Positions 1 through 8,105 of a DNA stretch of 11,745 bases are shown here, in pieces. Location of the stretch: NCBI GenBank assembly GCA_030596365.1, contig JAUVKG010000042.1:1-11745 (forward strand). The letters are read 5' to 3'. Position 1 is the first letter of the stretch. Every line of letters starts with the position of its first letter. A program made the position numbers and the translations under genes. The notes below the pieces were generated by a model. That model did no database searches and was not told where the DNA came from. It worked only from the letters and a program-made list of their open reading frames with translations. The stretch comes from Chlamydiota bacterium (GTDB lineage Bacteria; Auribacterota; UBA3054; B51-G9).

Positions 1-921
1 AAAATTTTACGCGAGCAAAACGATAGTGCCGTTTTGGAAAACCGCGGCGGTGAATTAGTTTTTACAACCGATTCCTTTGTTGTGCAACCTATATTTTTTC
101 CCGGCGGCGATATCGGTCATCTGAGCGTTTGCGGTACGGTGAACGACCTGGCAATGATGGGAGCTAAACCCGACGCGTTATCGTTGTCGCTGATTATTGA
201 AGCCGGTTTCGAAATAGAATCTCTGAAAAAAATTATTCTGAGTATTAAAAATACCGCTAATGAAGCCGGTGTGAAAATCGTTACCGGAGATACGAAAGTT
301 GTCGGTGTCGGTCAGGCAGATAAAATTTATATCAATACAAGCGGCATTGGCTGGAGAACAGAAAAAGTTCCAACAGGATGGAATACTGTTCAGTCAGGTG
401 ATGCTGTGATTGTTAGCGGTACAATTGGCCATCACGGAGTCGCAATTCTTGCCGCGCGTGCCGAGTTGCCGTTTGAGCGTGAATTAAAAAGCGATGCTGC
501 AGTTTTAAGTAATGCTGCTGTAGATTTGACAAAAACATTCCCGGATGTCAGGTGGATGCGTGACGCAACTCGTGGTGGTGTAGCAGCTGTTTTGAATGAG
601 CTTGCTTTACAAACCGGCTTTGAGATAGAGATTGAAGAAGCAAAAATTCCCGTGACTGATGATGTACGCGGAGCAGCGGAAATATTAGGACTTGACCCGC
701 TTTATCTTGCAAATGAAGGAAGGTTTGTTATTATCTGCCCCGGCGAAAAAGCTGAAGAAATAATCTCGTTTTTAAGAAAATATGAAATTAGTAAAACCGC
801 GCAAAAAATCGGCGAGATTACACACACATCAACTCCCGGAAAAGTTGTTTTAACTACCGAATACGGCAGCCGGAGAATTATTGATATGCCTTCCGGCGAA
901 CAATTACCAAGGATATGTTAA
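1..921 (+). CDS. hypE: Hydrogenase maturation protein HypE, N-terminus cut by window edge
   Basis: HypE is the ATP-dependent dehydratase that turns the carbamoyl group on its own C-terminal cysteine into a thiocyanate. With HypF, HypC and HypD this supplies the cyanide ligands of the [NiFe]-hydrogenase active site in the cytoplasm. The frame is open from base 1, leaving 306 visible residues; the family is about 330-350 residues, so roughly 30 are missing. A TTG at 34 is internal, because conserved family sequence (DSAVLEN) lies upstream of it. Visible motifs are FTTDSFVVQP and FFPGGDIG near the start, CGTVNDLAMMGAKP (44-57), GDTKVV (96-101), MRDATRGGV (186-194) and ANEGR (237-241), all typical of the PurM/HypE/SelD ATP-binding fold. 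The protein ends exactly in PRIC, so the carbamoyl-accepting cysteine is the last residue and the gene looks functional. Other hyp genes are probably upstream, outside the window. SelD is excluded by the PRIC end. Confidence 0.97.
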   Translation, partial: KILREQNDSAVLENRGGELVFTTDSFVVQPIFFPGGDIGHLSVCGTVNDLAMMGAKPDALSLSLIIEAGFEIESLKKIILSIKNTANEAGVKIVTGDTKVVGVGQADKIYINTSGIGWRTEKVPTGWNTVQSGDAVIVSGTIGHHGVAILAARAELPFERELKSDAAVLSNAAVDLTKTFPDVRWMRDATRGGVAAVLNELALQTGFEIEIEEAKIPVTDDVRGAAEILGLDPLYLANEGRFVIICPGEKAEEIISFLRKYEISKTAQKIGEITHTSTPGKVVLTTEYGSRRIIDMPSGEQLPRIC

Positions 922-970
922 CAGAATAATTAAATATTCAAAAAAATTTATTTACAAACGCAAAGAAAAT

Positions 971-1040
971 AAATTGAAATTCGCGACAGCTAATTTCAAT
1001 TTCCTCCGAGCGACAAAAACAAAACAAAACTCGTCGCGAA
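971..1040 (+). promoter_or_regulatory. Leader with overlapping inverted repeats (possible pseudoknot)
   Basis: The 122-base gap after hypE holds a perfect 11-bp inverted repeat, AAATTGAAATT (971-981) and AATTTCAATTT (992-1002), with a 10-base loop. The loop bases CGCGAC (982-987) are complementary to GTCGCG (1033-1038), which ends six bases before the ATG at 1044. Extended, TTCGCGAC (980-987) matches GTCGCGAA (1033-1040) over 8 bp. The two pairings could coexist as an H-type pseudoknot with an A-rich connecting loop (1003-1032), or compete. No T-run follows the first stem, so it is not a standard terminator. I see no convincing -35/-10 pair in this gap. Complementarity is seen directly; a regulatory role is inference. 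Confidence 0.4.
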
Positions 1041-1043
1041 AAT

Positions 1044-3905
1044 ATGAAAATTAGTGAAAATAAAAAAGGATTTCTCGGACTATTTCCCCGTTGGGCGGAT
1101 TTGTTTGTTCTATGCCTTTGCATTGGCGGATTCGTCTGGCTTCAATGGTGGTCGTTACCGCGTCAACCGGCATTTCTGATTTTTATTATTTCGTTAGAAT
1201 CTATTATTTTTATTTTAACTTTTTTCTTTCCTTCATGGGGATTGTTTTTAGTAATCACGGTAATCCCGGGAATAACAACATCTTCGCTTACATTGTTTAA
1301 TAAAATAAATCCGAAAATAACAATCGGAGTGTTCGGCCCGGCGGCATTAATACCTGCGTTAGCGTATATTTTTGGATTATGGTTAAGGACATCTTTAAAA
1401 AAAGAAGATTTACAGCCAAATTACTTACGAGGACCTTTAAATATTTTTATGGGACTGACTATTCTCAGCGCTTATATTACTTTATGGAGATATTTTGACT
1501 TTTGGCCGGCAAAAGGATGGGATATAGCAAACCATGTAGTAAATGTTGACGGATTGACCGGTAGCGAGGCGAAGCAGAATATAATATGGACTTTAACTAA
1601 TTATCTTACAGGTCCGCTTTTATTTTTAGCGATATGCCAAGCTTCATGGTTAAAAATAAAAACCGGAAAAGTGATGTGGCGAACATGGATGCTGAAATTT
1701 ATCTTCGCGCCGTTTTTTATCGGTTCTGCCGCGCCAATTATTGTTGGATTTATTCAAAAAAAAGACATATGGTTCGGTGCTCATAAATTTTATATCTGGC
1801 CTTGGATGAACCGCATTAACGCAACTTTCTTTGATCCAAACGCTTTAGGAAGTTATTTGATATTAGCTGTTCCTCTGGTATTGGCGGCGATGATTCTTCT
1901 AATTTCGCTAAGTCGATGGCTTATATTGCCTGCAATAACTGCCGCTGGTGGATTTATTTTCTGCAGTCTGATTTTTATGGTAAGTTCAGGTTCAAGAATA
2001 TCGTTTGTCGGTTTAATTCTTTTTCTTCTTTTTGCTTTAACTTTTTTCTTAATTATTAAAATTGAAAAACTTAAAACAAAAGTTTCCTCCATTGCTTTTA
2101 AAGGAATTGCTGCTTTTTTAATTATTCTTTATTTAAGTATAATCGGCTTTGCTGTTTATTCAACGCCGCAGGTAATTAAAAAGATAAAAAGTAATCCTAA
2201 ATTATCAAAAACTACTCTTGCAAAACGCTTGGAAAAAATGAATGTTCGCTCTGTTGGCGATATATACAAAAACATCAAAAAAGATCGTGGCGTTTATGCA
2301 AGAATAGCAATGGAAATGATAAAAGAAGTACCGTTAACAGGAATCGGTCTCGGAAGCTTTATATCCGAATTACCTAATTTTAGAAAATTGACTAAAGAAT
2401 TGGTTTATGTGCCGGATACAGCCTGCAATTATTATTTACAAATAGGATCTGAACAGGGATTAATTACTCTGGCAATCATTATTCTCATTTTTATAGTGTG
2501 GTTTAGAAAATGGCTGCATGTAATGCATAATACAGGCTTATTTATGTATTGGATTGTTGTCGGTTCCGGTATTGCATCAATGCTGGTTGTTTTTTTATTC
2601 GGGATGCACACATTAGCTCATGAAATTCAATGTCTTTTCTGGATTTGTTTGGTTCAGCCTTTCGTTGCGCAGCCTGAAGGATGGAAAGCACAATCTAAGT
2701 CCAAATATTTAAAATTACTTATCTTTTTAATTTGTGTAATTTATTTTTGTGCGGCAATATCAAAATTATCTTTAGAAAAACAGAAAAAGAAGTTCGGTTG
2801 GAAAAATAAATCACAGTTTTATCAATGGGAAAATTGGCCGGATCCGAAAGTTCCACTTGTTCGCTATTCAAAAAAAGAATCGTCTGAAGAGATAAAATGC
2901 ACGGGAATTATTATGGAACAAAAGTGGTGTGCTCTTTATCCTGATATAGAAGAAAATCCTGTTATAGTGAACTTTCAATTAGGAAATCAGATTACAAATC
3001 TTACTGTTAAAAACAATGATTGGCATACAATGAAAATTCGGGTTAGTCCTGAAAATAATAATAAAAAATTTCTGTATTCTGTTAATGTAAGTCGTACATG
3101 GAAAGCTTCTACTATTGGAATGAACAATGATAAAAGAAGACTTGGTCTTTTGTTAAATAAAATATCATGGAAAAATTCCGACGGAATGTATGATAAAGAA
3201 AGATGGGCTGATGACGGCAGCATAATGTCGGGTAAAGAATACAGATGGACAGAAAAAAATGGCGAAATGGCAATTTCTTTAGATGGAAAATATATTAAAA
3301 TTCCTTTGCTTATAGGTCAACCGGATGTTGTAACAGTTCTTATAGGTATGAATAAAACTAATTTAACAGAGCTGATTATAGCGAATAATGCGTGGCAGGA
3401 AGTAACCTTGTTTTGCGGGCAATTTTTTAAATCTGATGAAAAAAGTAAAAATGTTATTTTAGACTTTAGTGCAAATAAAACTATGACACCTGAAAATTAC
3501 GGAATATCAGATGGAAGAACTCTTGGCGTCGCTGTAGGAAATCCGCTTTCTATAAAAGATTTCGGATTCTATGATAAAGAAAAATGGAATAATGATTTTT
3601 CTTATAGATGGGCCGGTAAAGAAGCCCGATGGGCGGAAAAATCCAACTCAAACGGATTAATAAAAATTGAGTATCTTGTAAACCATCCGGATATTATAGA
3701 AAATCAAGTCAAATTATCTTTCTACGTTAACGGAGAAAGAAAAATAATTGAAGATATTTATTATCCAAGCTGGAAGTTAATTGAACTTCATGCCAAAACT
3801 AATACCTGGAATGATATTATCGTTAGAGTAGATAGAATATGGCAACCTAAGAAATTCGGTATTGATGACCACAGAAAATTAGGCTTTGCAATAAAATGTG
3901 AATAG
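1044..3905 (+). CDS. O-antigen ligase/polymerase-like membrane protein with three C-terminal repeats
   Basis: This 953-residue polytopic membrane protein resembles the WaaL/Wzy (Wzy_C, O-antigen ligase) superfamily, which joins or polymerises lipid-linked glycans at the outer face of the inner membrane. About 13-14 hydrophobic segments span residues 17-573. Family-like signatures are DPNALGSYL (264-272), SSGSR (314-318), PLTGIGLGSF (430-439) and CNYYLQIGSEQGL (461-473). The last two lie in a large loop (about 375-470) like the periplasmic catalytic loop of WaaL. MHTLAHE (521-527) is also shared with the next gene. Following the alternation from that loop, with positive charges at 487-495 and 548-557, the tail after the last helix (about 558-573) should be periplasmic. 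The tail holds three diverged repeats (about 583-706, 707-832, 833-953) ending in patterns like TW-P--YGI-D-R-LGVAVG. I do not recognise this repeat. The ATG has no Shine-Dalgarno. The substrate is unknown: lipid A-core, protein glycosylation and exopolysaccharide are all possible. Confidence 0.8.
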   Translation: MKISENKKGFLGLFPRWADLFVLCLCIGGFVWLQWWSLPRQPAFLIFIISLESIIFILTFFFPSWGLFLVITVIPGITTSSLTLFNKINPKITIGVFGPAALIPALAYIFGLWLRTSLKKEDLQPNYLRGPLNIFMGLTILSAYITLWRYFDFWPAKGWDIANHVVNVDGLTGSEAKQNIIWTLTNYLTGPLLFLAICQASWLKIKTGKVMWRTWMLKFIFAPFFIGSAAPIIVGFIQKKDIWFGAHKFYIWPWMNRINATFFDPNALGSYLILAVPLVLAAMILLISLSRWLILPAITAAGGFIFCSLIFMVSSGSRISFVGLILFLLFALTFFLIIKIEKLKTKVSSIAFKGIAAFLIILYLSIIGFAVYSTPQVIKKIKSNPKLSKTTLAKRLEKMNVRSVGDIYKNIKKDRGVYARIAMEMIKEVPLTGIGLGSFISELPNFRKLTKELVYVPDTACNYYLQIGSEQGLITLAIIILIFIVWFRKWLHVMHNTGLFMYWIVVGSGIASMLVVFLFGMHTLAHEIQCLFWICLVQPFVAQPEGWKAQSKSKYLKLLIFLICVIYFCAAISKLSLEKQKKKFGWKNKSQFYQWENWPDPKVPLVRYSKKESSEEIKCTGIIMEQKWCALYPDIEENPVIVNFQLGNQITNLTVKNNDWHTMKIRVSPENNNKKFLYSVNVSRTWKASTIGMNNDKRRLGLLLNKISWKNSDGMYDKERWADDGSIMSGKEYRWTEKNGEMAISLDGKYIKIPLLIGQPDVVTVLIGMNKTNLTELIIANNAWQEVTLFCGQFFKSDEKSKNVILDFSANKTMTPENYGISDGRTLGVAVGNPLSIKDFGFYDKEKWNNDFSYRWAGKEARWAEKSNSNGLIKIEYLVNHPDIIENQVKLSFYVNGERKIIEDIYYPSWKLIELHAKTNTWNDIIVRVDRIWQPKKFGIDDHRKLGFAIKCE

Positions 3906-3931
3906 TATAAATTGGGAAATGCTTTTTGAAT

Positions 3932-6466
3932 ATGAATAATAATCTTGAAAATCGTTTGTGGCGAGTAATTATGCTTGTCTTTGTTATGACAGGTGTAATT
4001 GTTTTGTGGGTGTTTTACAGCCCGGGACATGATTGGCAAAATATCCGGAATGCCTGCTACATTACTTTTGGAATTTTTTTATTATTAAGCTCTGCTTTTC
4101 CTTTGGGCGGGTTGCTGCTTCTTGGTTTCTGCACTCCGTTGTTAAGCGTCATTCCTTTATACCTTACAAAAGGAAGCCCGTATCCAATTGTTTTATTCGC
4201 AGGGATAGGTTTTATTATTGGATGGCTGATTAATGAAATTATTAAGCCGGGTTCGCAACAATTTTTCAAAGGTAAAGGATGGCTACTTGCATTTGCCGCA
4301 ATAACTATTATCAGTGCAGCGGGAACTTTTTTCAGATATTGCCCTCCGTGGTTATGGAAAGTTCCGGTTTTTCTTTCCGAGATAGTAAATCACAAAAATA
4401 TGACCAGGATTGATGCGGTTAGATACACGATGTTTGTATTTGCAAATATGTATCTTGGAATTCTGCTTATTTGTGCAGTGCAAAACATTTTGACCAAATT
4501 TAAAAGTAAATCTGTAAATATTCGGACTATAATTATATGGACAATTTTGCTTGGCGGCACATGTGCTGCTGCTTTTGCTATTTATCAAGTGACGAACAAC
4601 ATTAATTTTTGCGCAAATAAAGCTTACTATTGGATTCGATTAAAGCGTGCAAATGGAACATGCACAGATCCAAACGCCTTAGGTGCATTTATTTCTTTAT
4701 GTGTAACAATTTCATTATTAAAAATTGCTTTCAGCGGATCAAACAAAACTATATCTGCGTGGCTGCAAAGATTTTTTGCTATAATCTTAACTGTTGTTTT
4801 TCTGCTCGCAATCCAATATTCAGGTTCAAGAACAGCTTTGCTTTCAACTTTATTAGCTCTGTCTTGTGCGGTTTTTGTCGGTGTTTATTATTATACAGAT
4901 TTATTTACAAAAAATATTAAATATTCAAAACTTATAAAATCTGTTATAGTCATTTTGATGATTGGTATTTATGCTACCGGTATTGCTTTATTGCCTAAAG
5001 CAATAAACTATACTGATAAAAAAATTCGTGTAACCAGTACAAGTACTTCGCTTAAACGTCGCCTGAAAAGAGATTTCAGATTATTTAAAAGATACGGCGG
5101 CGGGGTTTTGGGGTTGGTTAATGATAAACGAAGACTTATGTACTGGAAATACGCGAGAATTATGTGGAAAGATTATCCTTTTTCCGGTATAGGGCTTGGC
5201 GCATATGTTGTAGAACTGCCCAATTACACATCGGCAAAAAAGGAACGCTTATTCAGAGTGGATAATGCGTGTAATTACTACTTCCATTACGGCGCGGAGA
5301 TGGGAATACCTGCTATATTATTTATGGGAATGTTTTTTGGAACATTAATTGTTATGATGATAAAAGGAATAAAAAATTCTTCTTCTCTCTCAACTTTTGA
5401 TGTGCATCAAAGGCTTGTTTTGTTAATCGCTCTGCCTATTTATCTGATAATTTTGATTTTTGGTGTGCATACCCTTGCATATGAATTTAATATTGCTTTC
5501 TCCATTTTGCTCGGAGTTATAGCATCTTATCAAGATCCTCTTAAAAATAATAAAAAAATTCCCCGGCAAGTAAAGGATATGAAATATATTGTTGCGGCGC
5601 TGGTTGTCATTATGCTTATATTTTATGTCTGGCGAATCCGGGAAAATAATAAAACTTCTTTGAATAGCGAGCGTAGACAGGCTGCTTATGGTTTAAAGAT
5701 TGAAAAAGGATGGGGGAAATGGGAAAAATGGAAAGGTGTGCCTTTTAAACATAGATGGATTAAAAAAGTTGCGCATGTAACTTTGGACCGAAAGGATTTA
5801 TTACTCGGTTTTCCTATTGTAAGTAGTAATCCAAAACTTGCTGAAAATCCTCAAAAAGTTTCTTTTTATGTTAATGGAGAAATTATTACCGGAGCAACTC
5901 TTGATAAACCGGGAGAATGGAAATTAATTAAATTCCCTGCACCGTATGCAGATGCTTTTATACATTCTTTTTCGCCACATGTTTCTGTAAGAATTGAAGT
6001 TGATAAATTATGGAATCCAAGCAATGTGAGTAGTAATGAAGATGTTCGCAATTTGGGTATTACAGTCGGTAAGCACAGATGGTTAACTCCGGAAGGAGAA
6101 ATGGGTGGTTGGTATGATGTGGATTTTCTTAATGATACACATTTTCGATGGTCAGGAAAATATGCATGGAGAAAGATAATTATTGGTCCTGAACACAAAA
6201 TAAAAATTCCTTTTTCCGCTGCTAACATCTTATTAAAATGGTGGCCCCTTGATGTCGCGGTCTATTTTAATAATAAATACATAGATACCGTTACCTTTAG
6301 AAATAAAACGTGGAAAAATTATACTTATCCAATCCCTGAAACTTTTCAGACCGGGTCTACAGGTATTGTTGAATTTGTTTCCTCAAGAACATGGATTCCT
6401 AAAAATTATGGATTTCATGACCCGCGTGTGCTTGGTGTAGCTGTTGGTGAAATAATATCAGAATGA
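3932..6466 (+). CDS. O-antigen ligase/polymerase-like membrane protein with two C-terminal repeats
   Basis: This 844-residue paralogue of the preceding gene starts 26 bases after it. I chose ATG 3932 over the in-frame TTG at 3926; both lack a good Shine-Dalgarno. It has the same plan: many hydrophobic helices over about 10-570, DPNALGAF (246-253), YSGSRTAL (296-303), a large loop with PFSGIGLGAY (416-425) and NACNYYFHYGAEMG (445-458), then GVHTLAYE (511-518), a positively charged loop (about 534-551) and a last helix (about 552-568). The tail carries two copies of the same kind of repeat (about 586-712 and 713-844), with HFRWSGKYAW (737-746) and an end motif RTWIPKNYGF-D-RVLGVAVG. By family knowledge it is a glycan ligase or polymerase at the periplasmic face of the inner membrane; the specific glycan is unknown. 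Its stop codon overlaps the start of the next gene (ATGA), which suggests co-transcription and translational coupling with cinA. The low GC resembles that of its partner. Confidence 0.8.
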   Translation: MNNNLENRLWRVIMLVFVMTGVIVLWVFYSPGHDWQNIRNACYITFGIFLLLSSAFPLGGLLLLGFCTPLLSVIPLYLTKGSPYPIVLFAGIGFIIGWLINEIIKPGSQQFFKGKGWLLAFAAITIISAAGTFFRYCPPWLWKVPVFLSEIVNHKNMTRIDAVRYTMFVFANMYLGILLICAVQNILTKFKSKSVNIRTIIIWTILLGGTCAAAFAIYQVTNNINFCANKAYYWIRLKRANGTCTDPNALGAFISLCVTISLLKIAFSGSNKTISAWLQRFFAIILTVVFLLAIQYSGSRTALLSTLLALSCAVFVGVYYYTDLFTKNIKYSKLIKSVIVILMIGIYATGIALLPKAINYTDKKIRVTSTSTSLKRRLKRDFRLFKRYGGGVLGLVNDKRRLMYWKYARIMWKDYPFSGIGLGAYVVELPNYTSAKKERLFRVDNACNYYFHYGAEMGIPAILFMGMFFGTLIVMMIKGIKNSSSLSTFDVHQRLVLLIALPIYLIILIFGVHTLAYEFNIAFSILLGVIASYQDPLKNNKKIPRQVKDMKYIVAALVVIMLIFYVWRIRENNKTSLNSERRQAAYGLKIEKGWGKWEKWKGVPFKHRWIKKVAHVTLDRKDLLLGFPIVSSNPKLAENPQKVSFYVNGEIITGATLDKPGEWKLIKFPAPYADAFIHSFSPHVSVRIEVDKLWNPSNVSSNEDVRNLGITVGKHRWLTPEGEMGGWYDVDFLNDTHFRWSGKYAWRKIIIGPEHKIKIPFSAANILLKWWPLDVAVYFNNKYIDTVTFRNKTWKNYTYPIPETFQTGSTGIVEFVSSRTWIPKNYGFHDPRVLGVAVGEIISE

Positions 6467-6960
6467 AAAAAACACAATTTAATATAGCAGAAAAAATTGC
6501 CTTGCTGCTGAAACAAAATGATTATAACCTTTGTTCGGCGGAATCTTGTACAGGTGGCGGCATCTCTAAGGCATTGACTGATGTCCCCGGATGTTCAAAA
6601 TTTTTTGCCGGCGGTGTTGTTGCATATTCAAATACAATTAAAATCCGGATGCTTTATGTTTCTGAAAAAACACTTGAAATGTTTGGCGCTGTAAGCGAAG
6701 CAACTGCAATTGAAATGGTTAATGGCGCTTCAAATGTTTTTGGTTCAGATTTCTGTATCGCTTCTACTGGACTTGCAGGTCCTTCAGGCGGAACGATAAA
6801 GAAACCGGTTGGAACTGTTTGGCTTGCCGTTGCAACTCCGAGAAATGTCATTACGTTAGAATGTCACTTTGTCGGCAATCGTGAAAGTATTCGGGAACAA
6901 ACAATTACACACGGATTGAAATTTTTAAAAGAAGAAATACAAAATTATATTGATAGTTAA
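6463..6960 (+). CDS. pncC: CinA C-terminal domain protein (PncC-like nicotinamide-nucleotide amidase)
   Basis: This stand-alone CinA C-terminal domain has 165 residues, the usual size of the PncC family, which deamidates nicotinamide mononucleotide to nicotinate mononucleotide in NAD recycling. The family signatures are complete: AESCTGG (26-32), a proline-glycine turn VPGCS (41-45), GGVVAYSN (50-57), GAVSE (75-79), STGLAGPSGG (101-110) and KPVG (114-117). The N-terminal molybdopterin-binding-like domain of full CinA is absent; it is not a truncation, because the start codon overlaps the previous stop as ATGA. Its place just before recA is the classic cinA-recA order. Amidase activity is inferred from the family; the old competence name is historical. 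Confidence 0.95.
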   Translation: MKKTQFNIAEKIALLLKQNDYNLCSAESCTGGGISKALTDVPGCSKFFAGGVVAYSNTIKIRMLYVSEKTLEMFGAVSEATAIEMVNGASNVFGSDFCIASTGLAGPSGGTIKKPVGTVWLAVATPRNVITLECHFVGNRESIREQTITHGLKFLKEEIQNYIDS

Positions 6961-6975
6961 TTAATAATTAAAAAA

Positions 6976-6980
6976 AGGAG
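6976..6980 (+). promoter_or_regulatory. Shine-Dalgarno of recA, deciding the start
   Basis: AGGAG lies 6 bases before ATG 6987 but directly abuts the in-frame ATG at 6981. The normal spacing therefore favours 6987, which gives an N-terminus of MATKKE. This is the only clear Shine-Dalgarno before any gene in the window. Confidence 0.85.
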
Positions 6981-6986
6981 ATGAAA

Positions 6987-8045
6987 ATGGCTACTAAAAA
7001 AGAAATTAATGACCGCGCTAAAGCTCTTGACGCTGCCCTCGGACAAATCGAAAAACAGTTTGGGCAAGGCTCAATTATAAAACTTGGAAGTGATTTCGCG
7101 GTGAATATCGATCATATTCAAACCGGCGCAATTACCCTGGATATGGCGCTCGGAGTTGGTGGTATTCCTAAAAGCCGCGTAACAGAAATTTATGGTCCTG
7201 AATCTTCCGGAAAAACAACTCTCGCTCTCAGCGTTGCGGCTAATGCACAAAAAGATGGTGGTGTTGTTGCTTACATTGATGCTGAACACGCTGTTGATCC
7301 GGGCTATGCAAGAAAAATTGGCGTTAATGTCGAAGAACTTCTTATCTCTCAACCTGATTGCGGTGAAGATGCGCTTAGCATTACTGAAACTCTTATCCGC
7401 TCAAACGCTGTTGATCTTGTTGTTATTGATTCGGTTGCCGCTCTGGTGCCAAGAGCAGAAATTCAAGGAGAAATGGGCGATCATTTTGTCGGTCTTCAGG
7501 CAAGACTTATGTCACAGGCATTAAGAAAACTGACGGGCGTTATTGGTCGTTCAAAATGCGCGTGCGTTTTTATTAATCAAATTCGTGAAAAAATAGGCGT
7601 TATGTTCGGAAATCCAGAAACAACTACCGGCGGAAGAGCATTGAAATTCTATTCTTCTGTTAGATTGGATATTAGAAGAATCGCTACATTGAAAGACTCT
7701 CAAGGAGAAAGTATCGGCATTAGAGCGCGGGTAAAAGTTGTTAAAAATAAAGTTGCTGCGCCATTCAAAATTGCTGAATTTGACATTATGTATGATGAAG
7801 GTATTTCTTCAGAAGGAGCCCTTCTTGATGTTGCTGTTGATAAAGAAATTGTGAGTAAAAGAGGTGCCTGGTTCAGTTGGGGAGAAACACGACTTGGGCA
7901 AGGACGAGATGCTGTAAAAGAGCTTCTTAAAAATGATCCCGAACTTTGCAAAAAACTTGACATAGCTGTAAAAGAAAAAATAGGCTATATCAAAACCGAA
8001 AATAAAGAAACTCCCGACGAAACAAAAGAAACCGATGCTGAATAG
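6987..8045 (+). CDS. recA: Recombinase RecA
   Basis: RecA forms an ATP-dependent filament on single-stranded DNA, carries out strand exchange and triggers LexA-type self-cleavage. The protein has 352 residues from ATG 6987, normal for the family. Visible elements are the polymerisation region IEKQFGQGSI (21-30), Walker A GPESSGKT (70-77), the catalytic glutamate in IDAEHA (Glu100), Walker B LVVID (144-148), the GDHFVGLQARLMSQALRK segment with loop L1 (164-181), and NQIREKIGVMFGNPETTTGG (197-216) with loop L2. The C-terminus is rich in acidic and lysine residues, as is usual. There is no intein or frameshift. It sits 26 bases after cinA and upstream of recX, so it may be read from an upstream promoter. 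I saw no Gram-positive or E. coli type LexA box in the short gap. Confidence 0.99.
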   Translation: MATKKEINDRAKALDAALGQIEKQFGQGSIIKLGSDFAVNIDHIQTGAITLDMALGVGGIPKSRVTEIYGPESSGKTTLALSVAANAQKDGGVVAYIDAEHAVDPGYARKIGVNVEELLISQPDCGEDALSITETLIRSNAVDLVVIDSVAALVPRAEIQGEMGDHFVGLQARLMSQALRKLTGVIGRSKCACVFINQIREKIGVMFGNPETTTGGRALKFYSSVRLDIRRIATLKDSQGESIGIRARVKVVKNKVAAPFKIAEFDIMYDEGISSEGALLDVAVDKEIVSKRGAWFSWGETRLGQGRDAVKELLKNDPELCKKLDIAVKEKIGYIKTENKETPDETKETDAE

Positions 8046-8051
8046 TAACAT

Positions 8052-8092
8052 AAGCACGTGACCGGCGTATGCCTGGTTCTTGCTTTGAGTTT
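8052..8092 (+). terminator. Hairpin after recA, possible weak terminator
   Basis: Seven bases after the recA stop, AAGCA (8052-8056) pairs with TGCTT (8081-8085). Inside it ACCGGC (8061-8066) pairs with GCC-T-GGT (8071-8077) around a GTAT loop, with one bulged T. A short T-rich stretch (TTTGAGTTTT) follows. It could end or attenuate recA transcription before recX. The inner hairpin resembles the one at 9161-9176. Confidence 0.45.
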
Positions 8093-8105
8093 TAACAGTT
8101 CCTAA

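Noticed and set aside
34..36. TTG as the start of hypE
   Set aside because: The frame continues upstream with family sequence to base 1, so the gene is cut by the window edge rather than starting here.
938..1123. Minus-strand small gene upstream of the first ligase-like gene
   Set aside because: It is composed of the complement of the A-rich leader plus the start of the + gene, with a Phe-rich, low-complexity product.
5866..6228. Minus-strand open frame of 120 codons
   Set aside because: It lies entirely within the ligase-like gene, has no recognisable domain or start signal, and the + frame shows conserved repeat motifs there.
6981..6983. ATG 6981 as the recA start
   Set aside because: It directly abuts the AGGAG, leaving no spacing; ATG 6987 has a 6-base spacing and the normal RecA N-terminus.
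6961..6986. LexA (SOS) box before recA
   Set aside because: No GAAC-N4-GTTC or CTG-N10-CAG arrangement was seen in this short gap; boxes of other phyla cannot be excluded.
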